Positions 46,176 through 54,979 of a stretch of DNA of 64,000 nt are shown here, in pieces. Origin of the DNA: JBBPZA01 sp963797015 (GTDB taxonomy: Bacteria; Actinomycetota; Thermoleophilia; Solirubrobacterales; Solirubrobacteraceae). Every line of letters begins with the position of its first letter. Within the stretch, counting starts at the first letter, position 1. Under the pieces are notes generated by a model. That model did not search any database, had not been told where the DNA came from, and worked only from the letters and a program-made list of their open reading frames with translations. A program made the position numbers and the translations under genes. The stretch is taken from NCBI GenBank assembly GCA_963797015.1, contig CAWCNV010000016.1, positions 186,001-250,000 on the forward strand, read 5' to 3'.

Positions 46176-46895
46176 GTGAGCGGCGACGTGGATCTGCGGG
46201 AACTGCTTCCGCCGGCGCTCGCTGGGCTCGACGGCAGCGTCGAGGACTACTGGCGCGCGCGCATCGCGCAGTGCTTCAACGACACCTACGCGGGTCTGCC
46301 CCTCATCAAGTTCCCGGAGGACCTCCGCGTGTACGAGGAGCTCCTGTGGGAGCAGGCGCCGGACCTGGTCATCGAGGTCGGCACCCACGTGGGCGGCAGC
46401 GCGCTGTGGTTCCGCGATCGGCTCCTCACGCTGGAGCGCTACGGGCGGGTGAGCGCCCCCCGGGTGATATGCCTCGACGTCAACCAGGAGGTACCGCGCA
46501 CCGCGCTGACCCTCGCCGACGCACGCTACGCCGAGCACATCGACCTGGTCGAGTGCGACATCTGCGACCCCGGCGCCGTGGCCCTGGTGGCCGAGCGGGT
46601 GCCGGAGGGGGCGAACTGCCTGGTGGTCGAGGACGCCGCCCACACCTATGAGGTGACGCTGGCGTCACTCCGGGGCCTCGCACGGTTCGTGCCGCCCGGC
46701 GGCTACTTCATCGTCGAGGACGGCGTCGTGGACGTCGAGCAGCTGCGGATCGACGATGACTGGCCGCGCGGCGTCCTGGCCGCCGCCGAGGACTGGCTGC
46801 AGGAGGATGAGGGCCGCGCCTTCGAGGTGCGCCGCGAGCTCGAGCGCTACGGCGTGACCTGCCATCTGCGCGGGTTCCTCCGCCGAACCGCCTAG
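46176..46895 (+). CDS. CmcI-family (cephalosporin hydroxylase-like) SAM methyltransferase
   Basis: 239 residues from GTG 46176. The fold has a SAM-binding motif (LVIEVGTHVGGSALWFRDRL), a metal-type acidic motif (VICLDVNQEV), and the CmcI-like segment VVEDAAHTYEVTLASLRGLARFVPPGGYFIVEDGVVD (in pieces). Family members are O-methyltransferases related to rhamnosyl methyltransferases and to CmcI of cephamycin synthesis. The substrate is unknown; no antibiotic genes are near. Confidence 0.8.
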   Translation: MSGDVDLRELLPPALAGLDGSVEDYWRARIAQCFNDTYAGLPLIKFPEDLRVYEELLWEQAPDLVIEVGTHVGGSALWFRDRLLTLERYGRVSAPRVICLDVNQEVPRTALTLADARYAEHIDLVECDICDPGAVALVAERVPEGANCLVVEDAAHTYEVTLASLRGLARFVPPGGYFIVEDGVVDVEQLRIDDDWPRGVLAAAEDWLQEDEGRAFEVRRELERYGVTCHLRGFLRRTA

Positions 46896-46967
46896 GTGTG
46901 TTCGTTCGCCGGGGCCCGATCCCGGCTGCGAGGACGCCCAGCGGTGCCTGGGCACGTCGGTACTCGC

Positions 46968-46990
46968 TACACTTATGTTGCGTAAGCAAC
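46968..46990 (+). promoter_or_regulatory. lon promoter: -10 TACACT with adjacent palindrome
   Basis: TACACT at 46968-46973, then a perfect inverted repeat GTTGC-GTAA-GCAAC at 46977-46990, over the expected transcription start, about 20 bases before the ATG. It does not match the HAIR (HspR) or CIRCE consensus, so another repressor, or no regulator, may be involved. Confidence 0.4.
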
Positions 46991-47009
46991 TACTCCTAAG
47001 GCAGCGAAC

Positions 47010-49292
47010 ATGGCCAATCTTCTTCTGATTCCGCTTGACGACACCGTGGTCTTCCCGACCATGGACGTCACGCTTCCCATAGACGTCGGTGACGAGGACC
47101 GCGTGCTGCTCGTCCCCCGCAAGGACGGCGCGTTTGCTCGCGCAGGCACCGTGGCCGAGGTCACCGAGACCGTGCGGCTGCCCGGCGGCGGCCGTGCGGT
47201 TGCGCTCTCCGGCCGCCATCGCGGCATCGCCGGTGCCGCGTCGGCAGCGATCGAGGGCGGGCTTCGCGTTGAAGTCGAGGAGCATCCCGACGACGTGCCC
47301 GTCGACGGGCGCACGCGCGATCTCGAGCGCGAGTATCGCGCCGTGGTCGAGGAGATCCTCGAGCTGCGCGGCGACGACGGTCGCGTGGCGGCGTTCCTGC
47401 GCTCGATCACCGAGCCGGGCGCGCTGGCCGACACGACCGGCTACTCGCCCGACATCCCCTTCGAGCAGAAGGTCGAGCTGCTCGAGACGCTCGACGTCAC
47501 CGAGCGGCTGGAGCGCGCACTCGAGCTCCAGCGCGAGCGGCTCGCCGAGCTGCAGGTCCGCAAGCGGATCCGCGACGACGTCGAGGACGGCGTCAACAAG
47601 CAGCAGCGCGAGTACGTCCTGCGCAAGCAGATGGAGTCGATCCGCAAGGAGCTCGACGAGGACGACGCATCGATCATCGACGAGTACCGCACGAAGATCG
47701 ACGAGGCGGGCATGCCCGAGGCGGTCTCCGAGCAGGCCGACAAGGAGCTCGGCCGGCTCGAGCGCATGGGCGAGCAGTCGGGCGAGGCGAGCATGATCCG
47801 GTCCTACCTGGACTGGCTGATCGCCGTGCCGTGGAAGGAGCGCTCCGACGAGAAGCTCGACCCCGTGCACGCCCGCGAGGTGCTCGACGCCGACCACGCC
47901 GGTCTCGAGGACGTCAAGGATCGCATCACCGAGTACATCGCTGTGAAGAAGCTGCGCACGGAACGCGGCATCGCGGAAGACAGGCGCTCGGGCGCGATCC
48001 TGACGTTGATCGGTCCTCCGGGCACCGGCAAGACCTCGATCGGCGAGTCGATCGCCCGCGCGACCGGGCGTGAATTCGTGCGCATGTCGCTGGGCGGCGT
48101 CCGCGACGAGGCCGAGATCCGCGGTCACCGGCGTACCTACATCGGCGCGCTGCCGGGCCGGCTCGTCCGCGCCCTGCGCGACGCCGGGACGATGAACCCG
48201 GTGATCATGCTCGACGAGGTCGACAAGGTCGGCGCCGACTGGCGCGGCGATCCGAGCGCGGCGCTGCTCGAGGTCCTGGACCCCGCGCAGAACCACTCGT
48301 TCCGCGACCACTACCTCGACGTCGAAATTGATCTATCAAACGTGCTGTTCATCGCGACCGCGAACGTCGCCGAGACGATCCCCGGGCCGCTGCTGGACCG
48401 CATGGAGGTGATCCGCTTCGACGGCTACACGGTCGCCGAGAAGGTCGCGATCGCGCGCGGCTACTTGTGGCCCCGCCAGCGCGAGCGCAACGGGCTGCGC
48501 GAGGACGAGGTCGAGGTCTCCGACGAGGTCCTGACGCTGATCGTCAGCGAGTACACGCGCGAGGCCGGCGTGCGCCAGCTCGAGCGCGAGCTCGGGACGG
48601 TGCTGCGCAAGGCGGCGACCCGCATCGCCTCGGGCGACGCGCAGGCGCCGGTCACGATCGACGTCGACGCGGTCCGCGACGCGCTGGGCAAGCAGCGCTT
48701 CTTCCAGGAGTCCGCGGTGCGCACGGCGGTGCCGGGCGTGGCCACGGGCCTGGCGGTCACCGGCACCGGCGGCGACGTGCTGTTCGTGGAGGCGACCGAG
48801 ATGGCGGGCAAGGACGGCCTGGTCCTGACGGGCCAGCTCGGCGACGTGATGCGCGAGTCGGCGCGGATCGCGCTGAGCTACGTGCGCTCGCACGCCGAGC
48901 AGCTCGGCATCGACGAGGACGCCTTCGAGGGCCGCGAGTTCCACCTGCACGTGCCCGCGGGCGCGATCCCCAAGGACGGGCCGAGCGCCGGCATCACGAT
49001 GACCACGGCGCTGGCCTCGCTGCTCAGCGGCCGGCCGGTCAGGCATACGGTCGGGATGACCGGTGAGGTCACCCTCCAGGGCCGCGTGCTGCCGATCGGC
49101 GGGCTCAAGCAGAAGGTGCTGGCCGCGCACGCGGCGGGCCTGACCGACGTGGTCCTGCCCGAGCGCAACCGGCCGGACATCGACGACGTGCCCGAGGACG
49201 TCCGCGAGCAGATCGCGTTCCATCCGGTGATGACGATCGGCGAGGTGCTCGAGCACGCGCTCGAGCCGGCGCCGGCCGTACTCGCGACCTGA
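47010..49292 (+). CDS. lon: ATP-dependent Lon protease
   Basis: 760 residues. The N-terminal substrate domain is followed by the AAA+ domain with Walker A GPPGTGKTSIGESIA and Walker B VIMLDEVDKVG, and the protease domain with the serine in PKDGPSAGITM and the lysine in GGLKQKVLAAH. Lon degrades damaged and regulatory proteins. The ATG at 47010 has a TAAGG ribosome site. Around bases 48325-48344 a short run of AT-ending codons (VEIDLSN) interrupts the GC-ending codon use. Confidence 0.97.
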   Translation: MANLLLIPLDDTVVFPTMDVTLPIDVGDEDRVLLVPRKDGAFARAGTVAEVTETVRLPGGGRAVALSGRHRGIAGAASAAIEGGLRVEVEEHPDDVPVDGRTRDLEREYRAVVEEILELRGDDGRVAAFLRSITEPGALADTTGYSPDIPFEQKVELLETLDVTERLERALELQRERLAELQVRKRIRDDVEDGVNKQQREYVLRKQMESIRKELDEDDASIIDEYRTKIDEAGMPEAVSEQADKELGRLERMGEQSGEASMIRSYLDWLIAVPWKERSDEKLDPVHAREVLDADHAGLEDVKDRITEYIAVKKLRTERGIAEDRRSGAILTLIGPPGTGKTSIGESIARATGREFVRMSLGGVRDEAEIRGHRRTYIGALPGRLVRALRDAGTMNPVIMLDEVDKVGADWRGDPSAALLEVLDPAQNHSFRDHYLDVEIDLSNVLFIATANVAETIPGPLLDRMEVIRFDGYTVAEKVAIARGYLWPRQRERNGLREDEVEVSDEVLTLIVSEYTREAGVRQLERELGTVLRKAATRIASGDAQAPVTIDVDAVRDALGKQRFFQESAVRTAVPGVATGLAVTGTGGDVLFVEATEMAGKDGLVLTGQLGDVMRESARIALSYVRSHAEQLGIDEDAFEGREFHLHVPAGAIPKDGPSAGITMTTALASLLSGRPVRHTVGMTGEVTLQGRVLPIGGLKQKVLAAHAAGLTDVVLPERNRPDIDDVPEDVREQIAFHPVMTIGEVLEHALEPAPAVLAT

Positions 49293-49304
49293 CGACACCC
49301 TGCT

Positions 49305-49340
49305 CCCGCGCCGCCCGCGATCTCCGTCCGGCGGCGCGGG
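49305..49340. terminator. strong hairpin between lon and the convergent DUF1360 gene
   Basis: Perfect 11-base arms CCCGCGCCGCC (49305-49315) and GGCGGCGCGGG (49330-49340) with a 14-base loop, between two converging genes. No T tract follows on either strand, as is common in GC-rich actinobacteria, so it may end transcription of both genes. Confidence 0.55.
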
Positions 49341-49352
49341 GCGGCAGGGGCG

Positions 49353-49835
49353 TCAGCTACGCCCGTTCGACTTCGCCTGGGCGTCGTTGGACTGGGCGCA
49401 GAGCCACGAATAAGCGGCCTGCAGCGCGTCGTTGCCCGCCGAGGTCGCCAGTACCGCGGTGACCGTCCGACCCGCGGGCGGCGAGGCGAGCCTCAGGCCC
49501 ACGACGCCCAGCGCCGCCCACGCCCCGAGGCAGCGCGTGCAGGTCATCAGCTCTCCGACCGCGTAGCGCAGGCCGCGGCCGCGCGGGCGCCGCCCGCTCG
49601 GCGTCTCGGCGACGAACGGCGCGCGGACCCACGTGACCACCTTCTCGTTCACGACGAGCTTGGAGAGGGCGAAGGTCGCTGCCGCCATGGGCAGCCACTC
49701 GGCTCCGGTGATGCGCTCGTCATCGAGCCGGCGGACGCGGGCGGCCACGACAAGGGTCGCCAGCAGCGATCCGTACGCGGCGTTGAGAACCGCGTAGTCC
49801 AGCGGCTCCGTCGGGGTCTCCGAGACGGGATCCAC
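49353..49835 (-). CDS. DUF1360-family membrane protein
   Basis: 160 residues from GTG 49835. It has three or four hydrophobic helices and the family motif with paired cysteines (AVGELMTCTRCLGAWAALGVVGLRL). DUF1360 proteins are found in Bacillus and actinobacteria, function unknown. The Cys-x2-Cys suggests a metal or disulphide. It converges with lon. Confidence 0.8.
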   Translation of the reverse strand: MDPVSETPTEPLDYAVLNAAYGSLLATLVVAARVRRLDDERITGAEWLPMAAATFALSKLVVNEKVVTWVRAPFVAETPSGRRPRGRGLRYAVGELMTCTRCLGAWAALGVVGLRLASPPAGRTVTAVLATSAGNDALQAAYSWLCAQSNDAQAKSNGRS

Positions 49836-49991
49836 GGTGTCAGCAGCAGCCTGACAGCCGCGCCGGTCAGGCGCCGCCGGGGCGGATCTTGCGTGCCTCC
49901 GGAAATCCGGGGAGCGTCCTCAGCGGCGGAAGTAGCCTCGTGTGACGCGGACCGCGATGATTGGTCCATGGCCTGGAACGCCCCAGGTCGA

Positions 49992-50426
49992 CTAGAGCGC
50001 CTCGATGCGCCGGTACGCCTCCTCGCCCCACCCGCTCGACTCGGCGGCGAGCACAAGGATCGCCTGGGAGCGTTGCCACCCGTCGGCATCGACGAACATG
50101 TTCTGGCTGGTGCCCTTCTCGTTGCCGTAGCTGATCCTGCTGTCGATAAGCAGGCGCCGGACCTGCGGAAACTCGTTCTCCACGGTCCCGAGCAGGGCGT
50201 ACGCCGCGGCCCACGACCGCTCGTCGACTTCGAGCCACGCTCCCCGCTTAGCCTCGACGCGGAAGTCGTAGATGTCGAACACCGGCGCGACCGGACCGGA
50301 GCCCTGGCCGACCACGCTCCCGTCGAGCAACGCGCGCGCCTCGCGCAGAGCCGACTCGAGCCGGCGGACATCGCGGCCGTCTTCGCCCAGAGGCGGACCA
50401 TGCCGTCGCGGCGCGTCTTGTTCCAC
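49992..50426 (-). CDS. hypothetical protein
   Basis: Up to 144 residues from GTG 50426. The C-terminal two thirds read as a compact soluble protein (AAYALLGTVENEFPQVRRLL, MFVDADGWQRSQAILVLAAES, ending YRRIEAL); the N-terminal 20 residues are doubtful. I recognise no family. It is divergent from the AAA+ operon that starts 82 bases away. Confidence 0.5.
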   Translation of the reverse strand: MEQDAPRRHGPPLGEDGRDVRRLESALREARALLDGSVVGQGSGPVAPVFDIYDFRVEAKRGAWLEVDERSWAAAYALLGTVENEFPQVRRLLIDSRISYGNEKGTSQNMFVDADGWQRSQAILVLAAESSGWGEEAYRRIEAL

Positions 50427-50471
50427 AGCGTCGGATTATCGCCGCAGCCGCATTGGCGCACCGAGATCGAG

Positions 50472-50501
50472 TTGATCGTGATCCACGGAGAGGCATAGGA
50501 T
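50472..50501 (+). promoter_or_regulatory. candidate promoter of the AAA+/DUF1257 operon (TTGATC-18-TAGGAT)
   Basis: TTGATC at 50472-50477 and TAGGAT at 50496-50501 are separated by 18 bases; the TTG start at 50509 follows after seven bases. This supports the unusual TTG start and a leaderless operon. Confidence 0.5.
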
Positions 50502-50508
50502 CGCCCGC

Positions 50509-52209
50509 TTGAGCGGATCGAGCCCGACGCAGAACGTCACCGTGCCCGACGGGCAGCGCGGCAAGCGCGGCTTTCGCCGCACGGTCGCCGACCTGTGCCG
50601 TGCGCGCTTCCCGTTCCTCTACATCGAGACCTGGGAGGAGGAGCGGGTCGTCGACGAGCTGGCGGCGGTCGCGTCCGACCCGGCCCTGATCCGTACTCCG
50701 CGCCAGGTTTACGTCTGGACCCAGACGGCCGGGATCCACACGCTGACCGGCGACGAAGAAGCGGACACCCAGGCGCCTCTGCGCGCGCTCGACTTCATCG
50801 CACGCGGGCAGGAGCCGGCGCTTTTCATCCTCAAGGACTTCCACGTCCTGTTCGGCGGCCACGGACGGGCCGCCGACCCCCAGGTCGTGCGCCGGCTGCG
50901 CGATCTCCTGCGCCCGCTGAAGGAGTCGTCGCATCCCAAGAACGTCGTCTTCGTCTCGCCGACGACCGAGCTGCCGCTGGAGCTCCAGAAGGACGTCACG
51001 ATCGTGGAGTTCGAGCTCCCAAGCGAGGACGACATCCGTCGCAAGCTGCTCGAGATGATCGAGGTCAACCGCCCGACCGGCCGCATCACGATCGATTTGA
51101 GTCCTGACGACGAGGAGCGCCTGACCAAGGCCGCGCTGGGACTCACCCTGCAGGAGGCCGAGAACGCTTTCGCCCGCGCGATGGTCGAGGACGGCAAGCT
51201 CGACGCGCGCGACGTCGACGTGATCCTCGAGGAAAAGCGGCAGGTCATCAGGAAGACCGAGATCCTCGAGTTCGTCGCCGCCGGGCCGTCCTTCGACGAC
51301 GTCGGCGGGCTGCAGAACCTCCGGCGCTGGCTCGAGCGCCGCAACGACTCCTGGCGCGACGCCGCGCGCGTCTACTCGCTGCCGGCGCCCAAGGGCATCC
51401 TGATCGCCGGGGTGCCGGGCTGCGGCAAGAGCCTCACGGCCAAGTGCACGGCGCAGCTGTGGCAGCTCCCGCTGCTGCGCCTCGACGTCGGGCGGATCTT
51501 CGCGGGACTGGTCGGCAGCAGCGAGCGCAACATGCGCACCGCGCTGCGCACGGCCGAGGCGATCGCCCCCTGCGTGCTGTGGATCGACGAGATCGAGAAG
51601 GGCTTCGCCGGCGTGGGCGGCCAGAGCAGCTCCGACAGCGGCACCTCCCAGCGCGTCTTCGGCACGTTCCTGACGTGGATGCAGGAGAAGGAGAAGCCGG
51701 TGTTCGTGATCGCGACCGCGAACCAGATCGCCGGTCTCCCGCCCGAGTTCCTGCGCAAGGGACGCTTCGACGAGGTCTTCTTCGCGGACCTGCCGACGCG
51801 CGCGGAGCGCGTGCCGATCTGGCGCGTCCATCTGGTCAAGCGGTTGCGCGAGCCGCAGGTCGTCGGCGATCTCGAGGTCGACGACGCGCTGTTCGAGCGG
51901 CTGGCCGGCCTCTCCGAGGGCTACAGCGGCGCCGAGATCGAGCAGGCCGTGCTCGCCGGCCTCTACGACGCCTTCGCCGAGCAGCGCGCCGTTCGCGTGG
52001 AGGACTTCGAGGGCGCGGTCGGGAACATGGTGCCCCTTTCGGTCACGCAGGCGGAGCAGATCAGGGCGATGCGGGAGTGGGCCAGCGTGCGCGCGGTTGC
52101 CGCGACGGCGCAGGGGGATCGCTCCGAGTACGCCGAGCCCGAGCCCGAGGAGGCTCCCAAGCCCGACGACGTCAGCGGCGAACGTGGCGGCCGGTCGGTC
52201 GACTTCTAG
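50509..52209 (+). CDS. Ycf46-like AAA+ ATPase
   Basis: 566 residues from TTG 50509. The N-terminal 230 residues resemble the Ycf46 family (FLYIETWEEERVVDELAAVA, VYVWTQTAGIHTL, FILKDFHVLF). The AAA+ domain has Walker A GVPGCGKSLTAKC (about residue 305), Walker B CVLWIDEIEKGFAG, an FVIATANQIAGLPPEFLRKGRFDE arginine-finger region and a lid helix. Ycf46 of cyanobacteria affects photosynthetic CO2 utilisation; in non-photosynthetic bacteria its role is unknown. The tail (YAEPEPEEAPKPDD) is acidic. It is the first gene of a five-gene operon whose next members are DUF1257 and DUF2997 proteins. Confidence 0.85.
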   Translation: MSGSSPTQNVTVPDGQRGKRGFRRTVADLCRARFPFLYIETWEEERVVDELAAVASDPALIRTPRQVYVWTQTAGIHTLTGDEEADTQAPLRALDFIARGQEPALFILKDFHVLFGGHGRAADPQVVRRLRDLLRPLKESSHPKNVVFVSPTTELPLELQKDVTIVEFELPSEDDIRRKLLEMIEVNRPTGRITIDLSPDDEERLTKAALGLTLQEAENAFARAMVEDGKLDARDVDVILEEKRQVIRKTEILEFVAAGPSFDDVGGLQNLRRWLERRNDSWRDAARVYSLPAPKGILIAGVPGCGKSLTAKCTAQLWQLPLLRLDVGRIFAGLVGSSERNMRTALRTAEAIAPCVLWIDEIEKGFAGVGGQSSSDSGTSQRVFGTFLTWMQEKEKPVFVIATANQIAGLPPEFLRKGRFDEVFFADLPTRAERVPIWRVHLVKRLREPQVVGDLEVDDALFERLAGLSEGYSGAEIEQAVLAGLYDAFAEQRAVRVEDFEGAVGNMVPLSVTQAEQIRAMREWASVRAVAATAQGDRSEYAEPEPEEAPKPDDVSGERGGRSVDF

Positions 52210-52222
52210 GAGGCGAATCGCA

Positions 52223-52693
52223 GTGAGCATCGAGATCATCCTCATACCGCTGGCCTTCGCGGCGGCGGCGGCGGTGAAGGGGAAGCTTGAAGAGCGCCAG
52301 GCGGCGGCGACCGGCGAGACCGCGGAGGAGCAGCCGCACGTGATGGCGATCGAGACGCGGATGCGCGACCACGAGCTGCTGGCCCGCGCGCTCGAGGGGC
52401 TGGGCTGCGAGGTCGACCGCTCGGGCGAGGAGCCGAAGGCTGACTACCGCGGCGTCGAGATCAGCTTCCGGCGCGGCGAGCACGAGGCGCTCCACGCCCA
52501 CTTCGAGGGCGAGATCGAGCCCGAGGCGGCCGAGGCCTTCCTGCGCGACCTCGACAGCGAGTACAGCCGTCTGGTCCAGGAGCAGACCTACCAGCGCGTG
52601 GTGGAGCGCTCGGCGGAGCAGGGTCTCGAGCTCGAGTCCGAGCGCGTCGAGGCCGACAACTCGATCGTGCTCACGCTGCGGGTGGTCGACTGA
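52223..52693 (+). CDS. DUF1257 (Ycf35-like) protein
   Basis: 156 residues from GTG 52223, with a strong AGGAGG ribosome site at 52208-52213. It shares the Ycf35/DUF1257 pattern: an N-terminal hydrophobic segment, VMAIETRMRDHELLARALEGLG, YRGVEISFRR, and the repetitive EYSRLVQEQTYQRVVERS near the C-terminus. In algal plastids and cyanobacteria ycf35 and ycf46 are both conserved without a known biochemical role, so their adjacency here is notable. Its TGA overlaps the next ATG by one base. Confidence 0.75.
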   Translation: MSIEIILIPLAFAAAAAVKGKLEERQAAATGETAEEQPHVMAIETRMRDHELLARALEGLGCEVDRSGEEPKADYRGVEISFRRGEHEALHAHFEGEIEPEAAEAFLRDLDSEYSRLVQEQTYQRVVERSAEQGLELESERVEADNSIVLTLRVVD

Positions 52694-52905
52694 TGGCCGA
52701 GCGGAAGATCACGCTGCGCATCACGGCCGAGGGCCAGGTTCACGCCGAGACGCACGGGCTCAAGGGCGAGGAGTGCCTGCGCTACGAGCGCGTGCTCGAG
52801 CAGATGCTCGAGGCGCGCACCGCACACGAGCACCGCACGGCCGAGTACTACGAGACGCCGGCCGGCGAGCACGAGAGCGACGATCTCACCGTGGGCGAGG
52901 GGTGA
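52693..52905 (+). CDS. DUF2997-family small protein
   Basis: 70 residues, ATG 52693. It matches the DUF2997 pattern: KITLRITAEGQVHAETHGLKGEECLRYERVLEQML, then a polar end. In cyanobacteria such proteins are encoded with ycf35-like genes. Function unknown. Its stop overlaps the next start (GTGA). Confidence 0.75.
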   Translation: MAERKITLRITAEGQVHAETHGLKGEECLRYERVLEQMLEARTAHEHRTAEYYETPAGEHESDDLTVGEG

Positions 52906-53720
52906 GCGCGGCGGGGCTCGAGCGTTCGCCGGGCTGGTCACTGCTCGGCGAGGACGTCCGAAAGGTGCTGGTCGCGGCCCTGGGCAGCGACGAGGAAGCC
53001 GACGAGCTCATCCTGTGCGGGGTCAAGTCGGTGGGGTCGCTGGGCACCGCGCTGGTGCTGACCCCGACGCGCCTGCTGTGGGCGCGGCAGGCGACCTTCG
53101 TCGACCCGCTCGAGCGGGGCTCTGTCCCGTTCTCGGAGCGGACGAAGGCGCGGGTCGAGCGCCACGACTGGGCGCCGCCGTACTGGACGCTGAGCGTGTC
53201 ATCGCCGGAGGGATCGGCGACCTTCGACTTCCCGGAGGACGAGCGGGAGGCGGCCGAGCGGCTGGCGCGCGAGGTCAGCACGCGCTGCGAGCGGGTCGGG
53301 GCCGAGGCTCGCGAGCGCGCCGCCGAGGAGGAGCGGCGGCGCCGGGAGGAAGCCGAGCGGGCCGCGGAGGAGCGCCGCCGGTGGGAGGCGGAGCGAGCCG
53401 CGGAGGAGAGCCGCGGGCGGGACTCGGAGCGGGCCGCGGCCGACACGCAAGGCGGCGACGCTTCGCGCCTCGACCTCAACACGGCGTCCGAGGCCGAGCT
53501 CGCCAAGCTGCCGGGGATCGGCCCGCTGCGCGCCGGTCGCGCGGCCGAGCTTCGCGCGCGGCGCGGAGGCTTCGCCTCAGTCGACGACTTCTGCGAGGCG
53601 ATGCAGCTCAACCCGACCGTGACCGAGCGCGTGCACGAGCTCGCCCGCGCCAGCGAGCCGGCCGAGCCGCCCGCGGAGCCAGGTCCGGGGCGCCCGACGC
53701 GTCGCGTGATCGACATCTGA
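52902..53720 (+). CDS. PH-like module, coiled coil and helix-hairpin-helix fusion protein
   Basis: 272 residues from GTG 52902. Residues 1-130 look like a bacterial PH-like (YokE-type) domain with ALVLTPTRLLWARQ. Residues 130-190 form an Arg/Glu/Ala coiled coil (EARERAAEEERRRREEAERA). The C-terminus is a ComEA-like helix-hairpin-helix (LDLNTASEAELAKLPGIGPLRAG). PH-like modules bind lipids or proteins and helix-hairpin-helix domains often bind DNA, so the protein may link a membrane to another partner. The same LTPTRLLW phrase occurs in the Hsp70-like gene at 62.4 kb. Confidence 0.75.
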   Translation: MSAAGLERSPGWSLLGEDVRKVLVAALGSDEEADELILCGVKSVGSLGTALVLTPTRLLWARQATFVDPLERGSVPFSERTKARVERHDWAPPYWTLSVSSPEGSATFDFPEDEREAAERLAREVSTRCERVGAEARERAAEEERRRREEAERAAEERRRWEAERAAEESRGRDSERAAADTQGGDASRLDLNTASEAELAKLPGIGPLRAGRAAELRARRGGFASVDDFCEAMQLNPTVTERVHELARASEPAEPPAEPGPGRPTRRVIDI

Positions 53721-53725
53721 GCAGC

Positions 53726-54364
53726 GTGCTGAGCGTCCACCGCCTGCTGCCTTACACGCTCGCCGAGGGACCCGGCGCGCGGGCCGCGCTGTGGGTGCAG
53801 GGCTGCTCCATCCGCTGCCCGGGGTGCTTCAACCCCGGTACCTGGTCGGCGGCGGGTGGCCGGCTCTTGACGGTCGAGGAAGCGGTCTCGGCCCTCACCG
53901 CCGACGCGCGCATCGAGGGGGTCACCTTCCTCGGCGGCGAGCCGTTCGACCAGGCGCCAGCGCTCGCCGCCGTCGCGCGCGCCGTCCGAGCGCGCGACCT
54001 GTCGGTCATGACCTTCAGCGGCCACGACTACGACACGCTGCGACGCGAGGCGCGCCTTGGCTGGGCCGAGCTGCTGGCGGCGACCGACATCCTCGTCGAC
54101 GGCCCCTACGTAGCCGCGCTGACCGACCACAGCCGCCCCTGGGTGGGCTCGAGCAACCAGCGTTTCCGCTTCCTCACCGACCGCTACCGCCAGCTCGAGG
54201 CGAGCCTCGACGCGCTCCCCGACCGGCTCGAGGTCCGCCTTCATCGCGACGGCCGCGTCGAGGTCAACGGCATGGCCGACGCGGCGAGACTCGAGGCGCT
54301 GCTCGCGGACCTCGGCCGGCGCGGCCGCGCCGGCTCGGTCGAGACGCGCGGAAAGCGCGCCTAG
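53726..54364 (+). CDS. radical SAM activase-like protein (NrdG/4Fe-4S single-cluster type)
   Basis: About 212 residues from GTG 53726. The radical-SAM-type Cys-x3-Cys-x2-Cys motif is GCSIRCPGCFNP near residue 30, followed by a short TIM-like segment (VTFLGGEPFDQAPAL) as in the NrdG and PFL-activating enzyme group. The C-terminal part is short. These enzymes generate glycyl or other radicals on a partner protein using SAM; no nrdD or pflB is adjacent, so the partner may be another product of this operon. It follows the helix-hairpin-helix gene directly. Confidence 0.78.
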   Translation: MLSVHRLLPYTLAEGPGARAALWVQGCSIRCPGCFNPGTWSAAGGRLLTVEEAVSALTADARIEGVTFLGGEPFDQAPALAAVARAVRARDLSVMTFSGHDYDTLRREARLGWAELLAATDILVDGPYVAALTDHSRPWVGSSNQRFRFLTDRYRQLEASLDALPDRLEVRLHRDGRVEVNGMADAARLEALLADLGRRGRAGSVETRGKRA

Positions 54365-54372
54365 AAACAGCC

Positions 54373-54979
54373 CTACTCGACGATGCGCAGGATGCCGTAG
54401 CCTGCGTGCGCGGGTCATCGGCGAAGAATGCGTCCCACCAGCGCCGGGCGCCGGCGATCACCTCGCCAGTGTCGAGCTGGCGGTGCTCGGCGTCCCGAAG
54501 CTCGATCCCATCGAACCAGATCCACAGGTCCAGATGGCCGCGCTCGCCGGCCTCCTGGAAGAGCTCCAGCGAATGTGACAGCCCGCCCCGCCCAGCGCGC
54601 CAATCCAGGCTCAGGCGACCGGACCACCGGGCGAACCCGTACTGCTCGGGCCGGTTGAAGAACTCGCCCCGTAGATCGAGCAGCCCGAGTGGTCCTTGAC
54701 GACCTCGAACAGGTCGCCGATCTCGAAGGGCACCACATCCGCCGTCTCGTCGTCCCAGCGCCCTCGCCGCAGCGACGCCGCGACCCGTCCCACGCCGCCC
54801 AGCACGAGCAGCACTCGCCGGTCGTCGGGTACCGGCCCGTCATCCGGGAGCGTCAGTACGGCGAGCGTCACGCCGGCGACCCGCTCCTCGGATTCGACCT
54901 CAACGCCGAGCAGCAGCGCCTCGTCGAGGGCTCGGTTGAGCCCTGCGAGGGTCTCCGCGGTGAGGTCGACCGGCGTCAC
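54373..54979 (-). pseudogene. hypothetical protein with two frame breaks
   Basis: From GTG 54979 the frame reads a compact soluble protein (ETLAGLNRALDEALLLG, VEVESEERVAGVTLAVLTL, VVPFEIGDLFEVVKDHSG). At about 54684-54686 the reading moves by one base (LLDLRGEFFNRPEQYGFAR, then LDLWIWFDGIEL and GARRWWDAFFADDP), and again near 54412-54414 to end AHAGYGILRIVE at a TAG (54373). Both breaks lie in C runs and each is repaired by one C. Family unknown. It is coupled by GTGA to the acidic protein upstream. Confidence 0.6.

Noticed and set aside
46968..46990. HAIR (HspR) or CIRCE element at the lon promoter
   Set aside because: The palindrome GTTGC-GTAA-GCAAC does not match CTTGAGT-N7-ACTCAAG or TTAGCACTC-N9-GAGTGCTAA.
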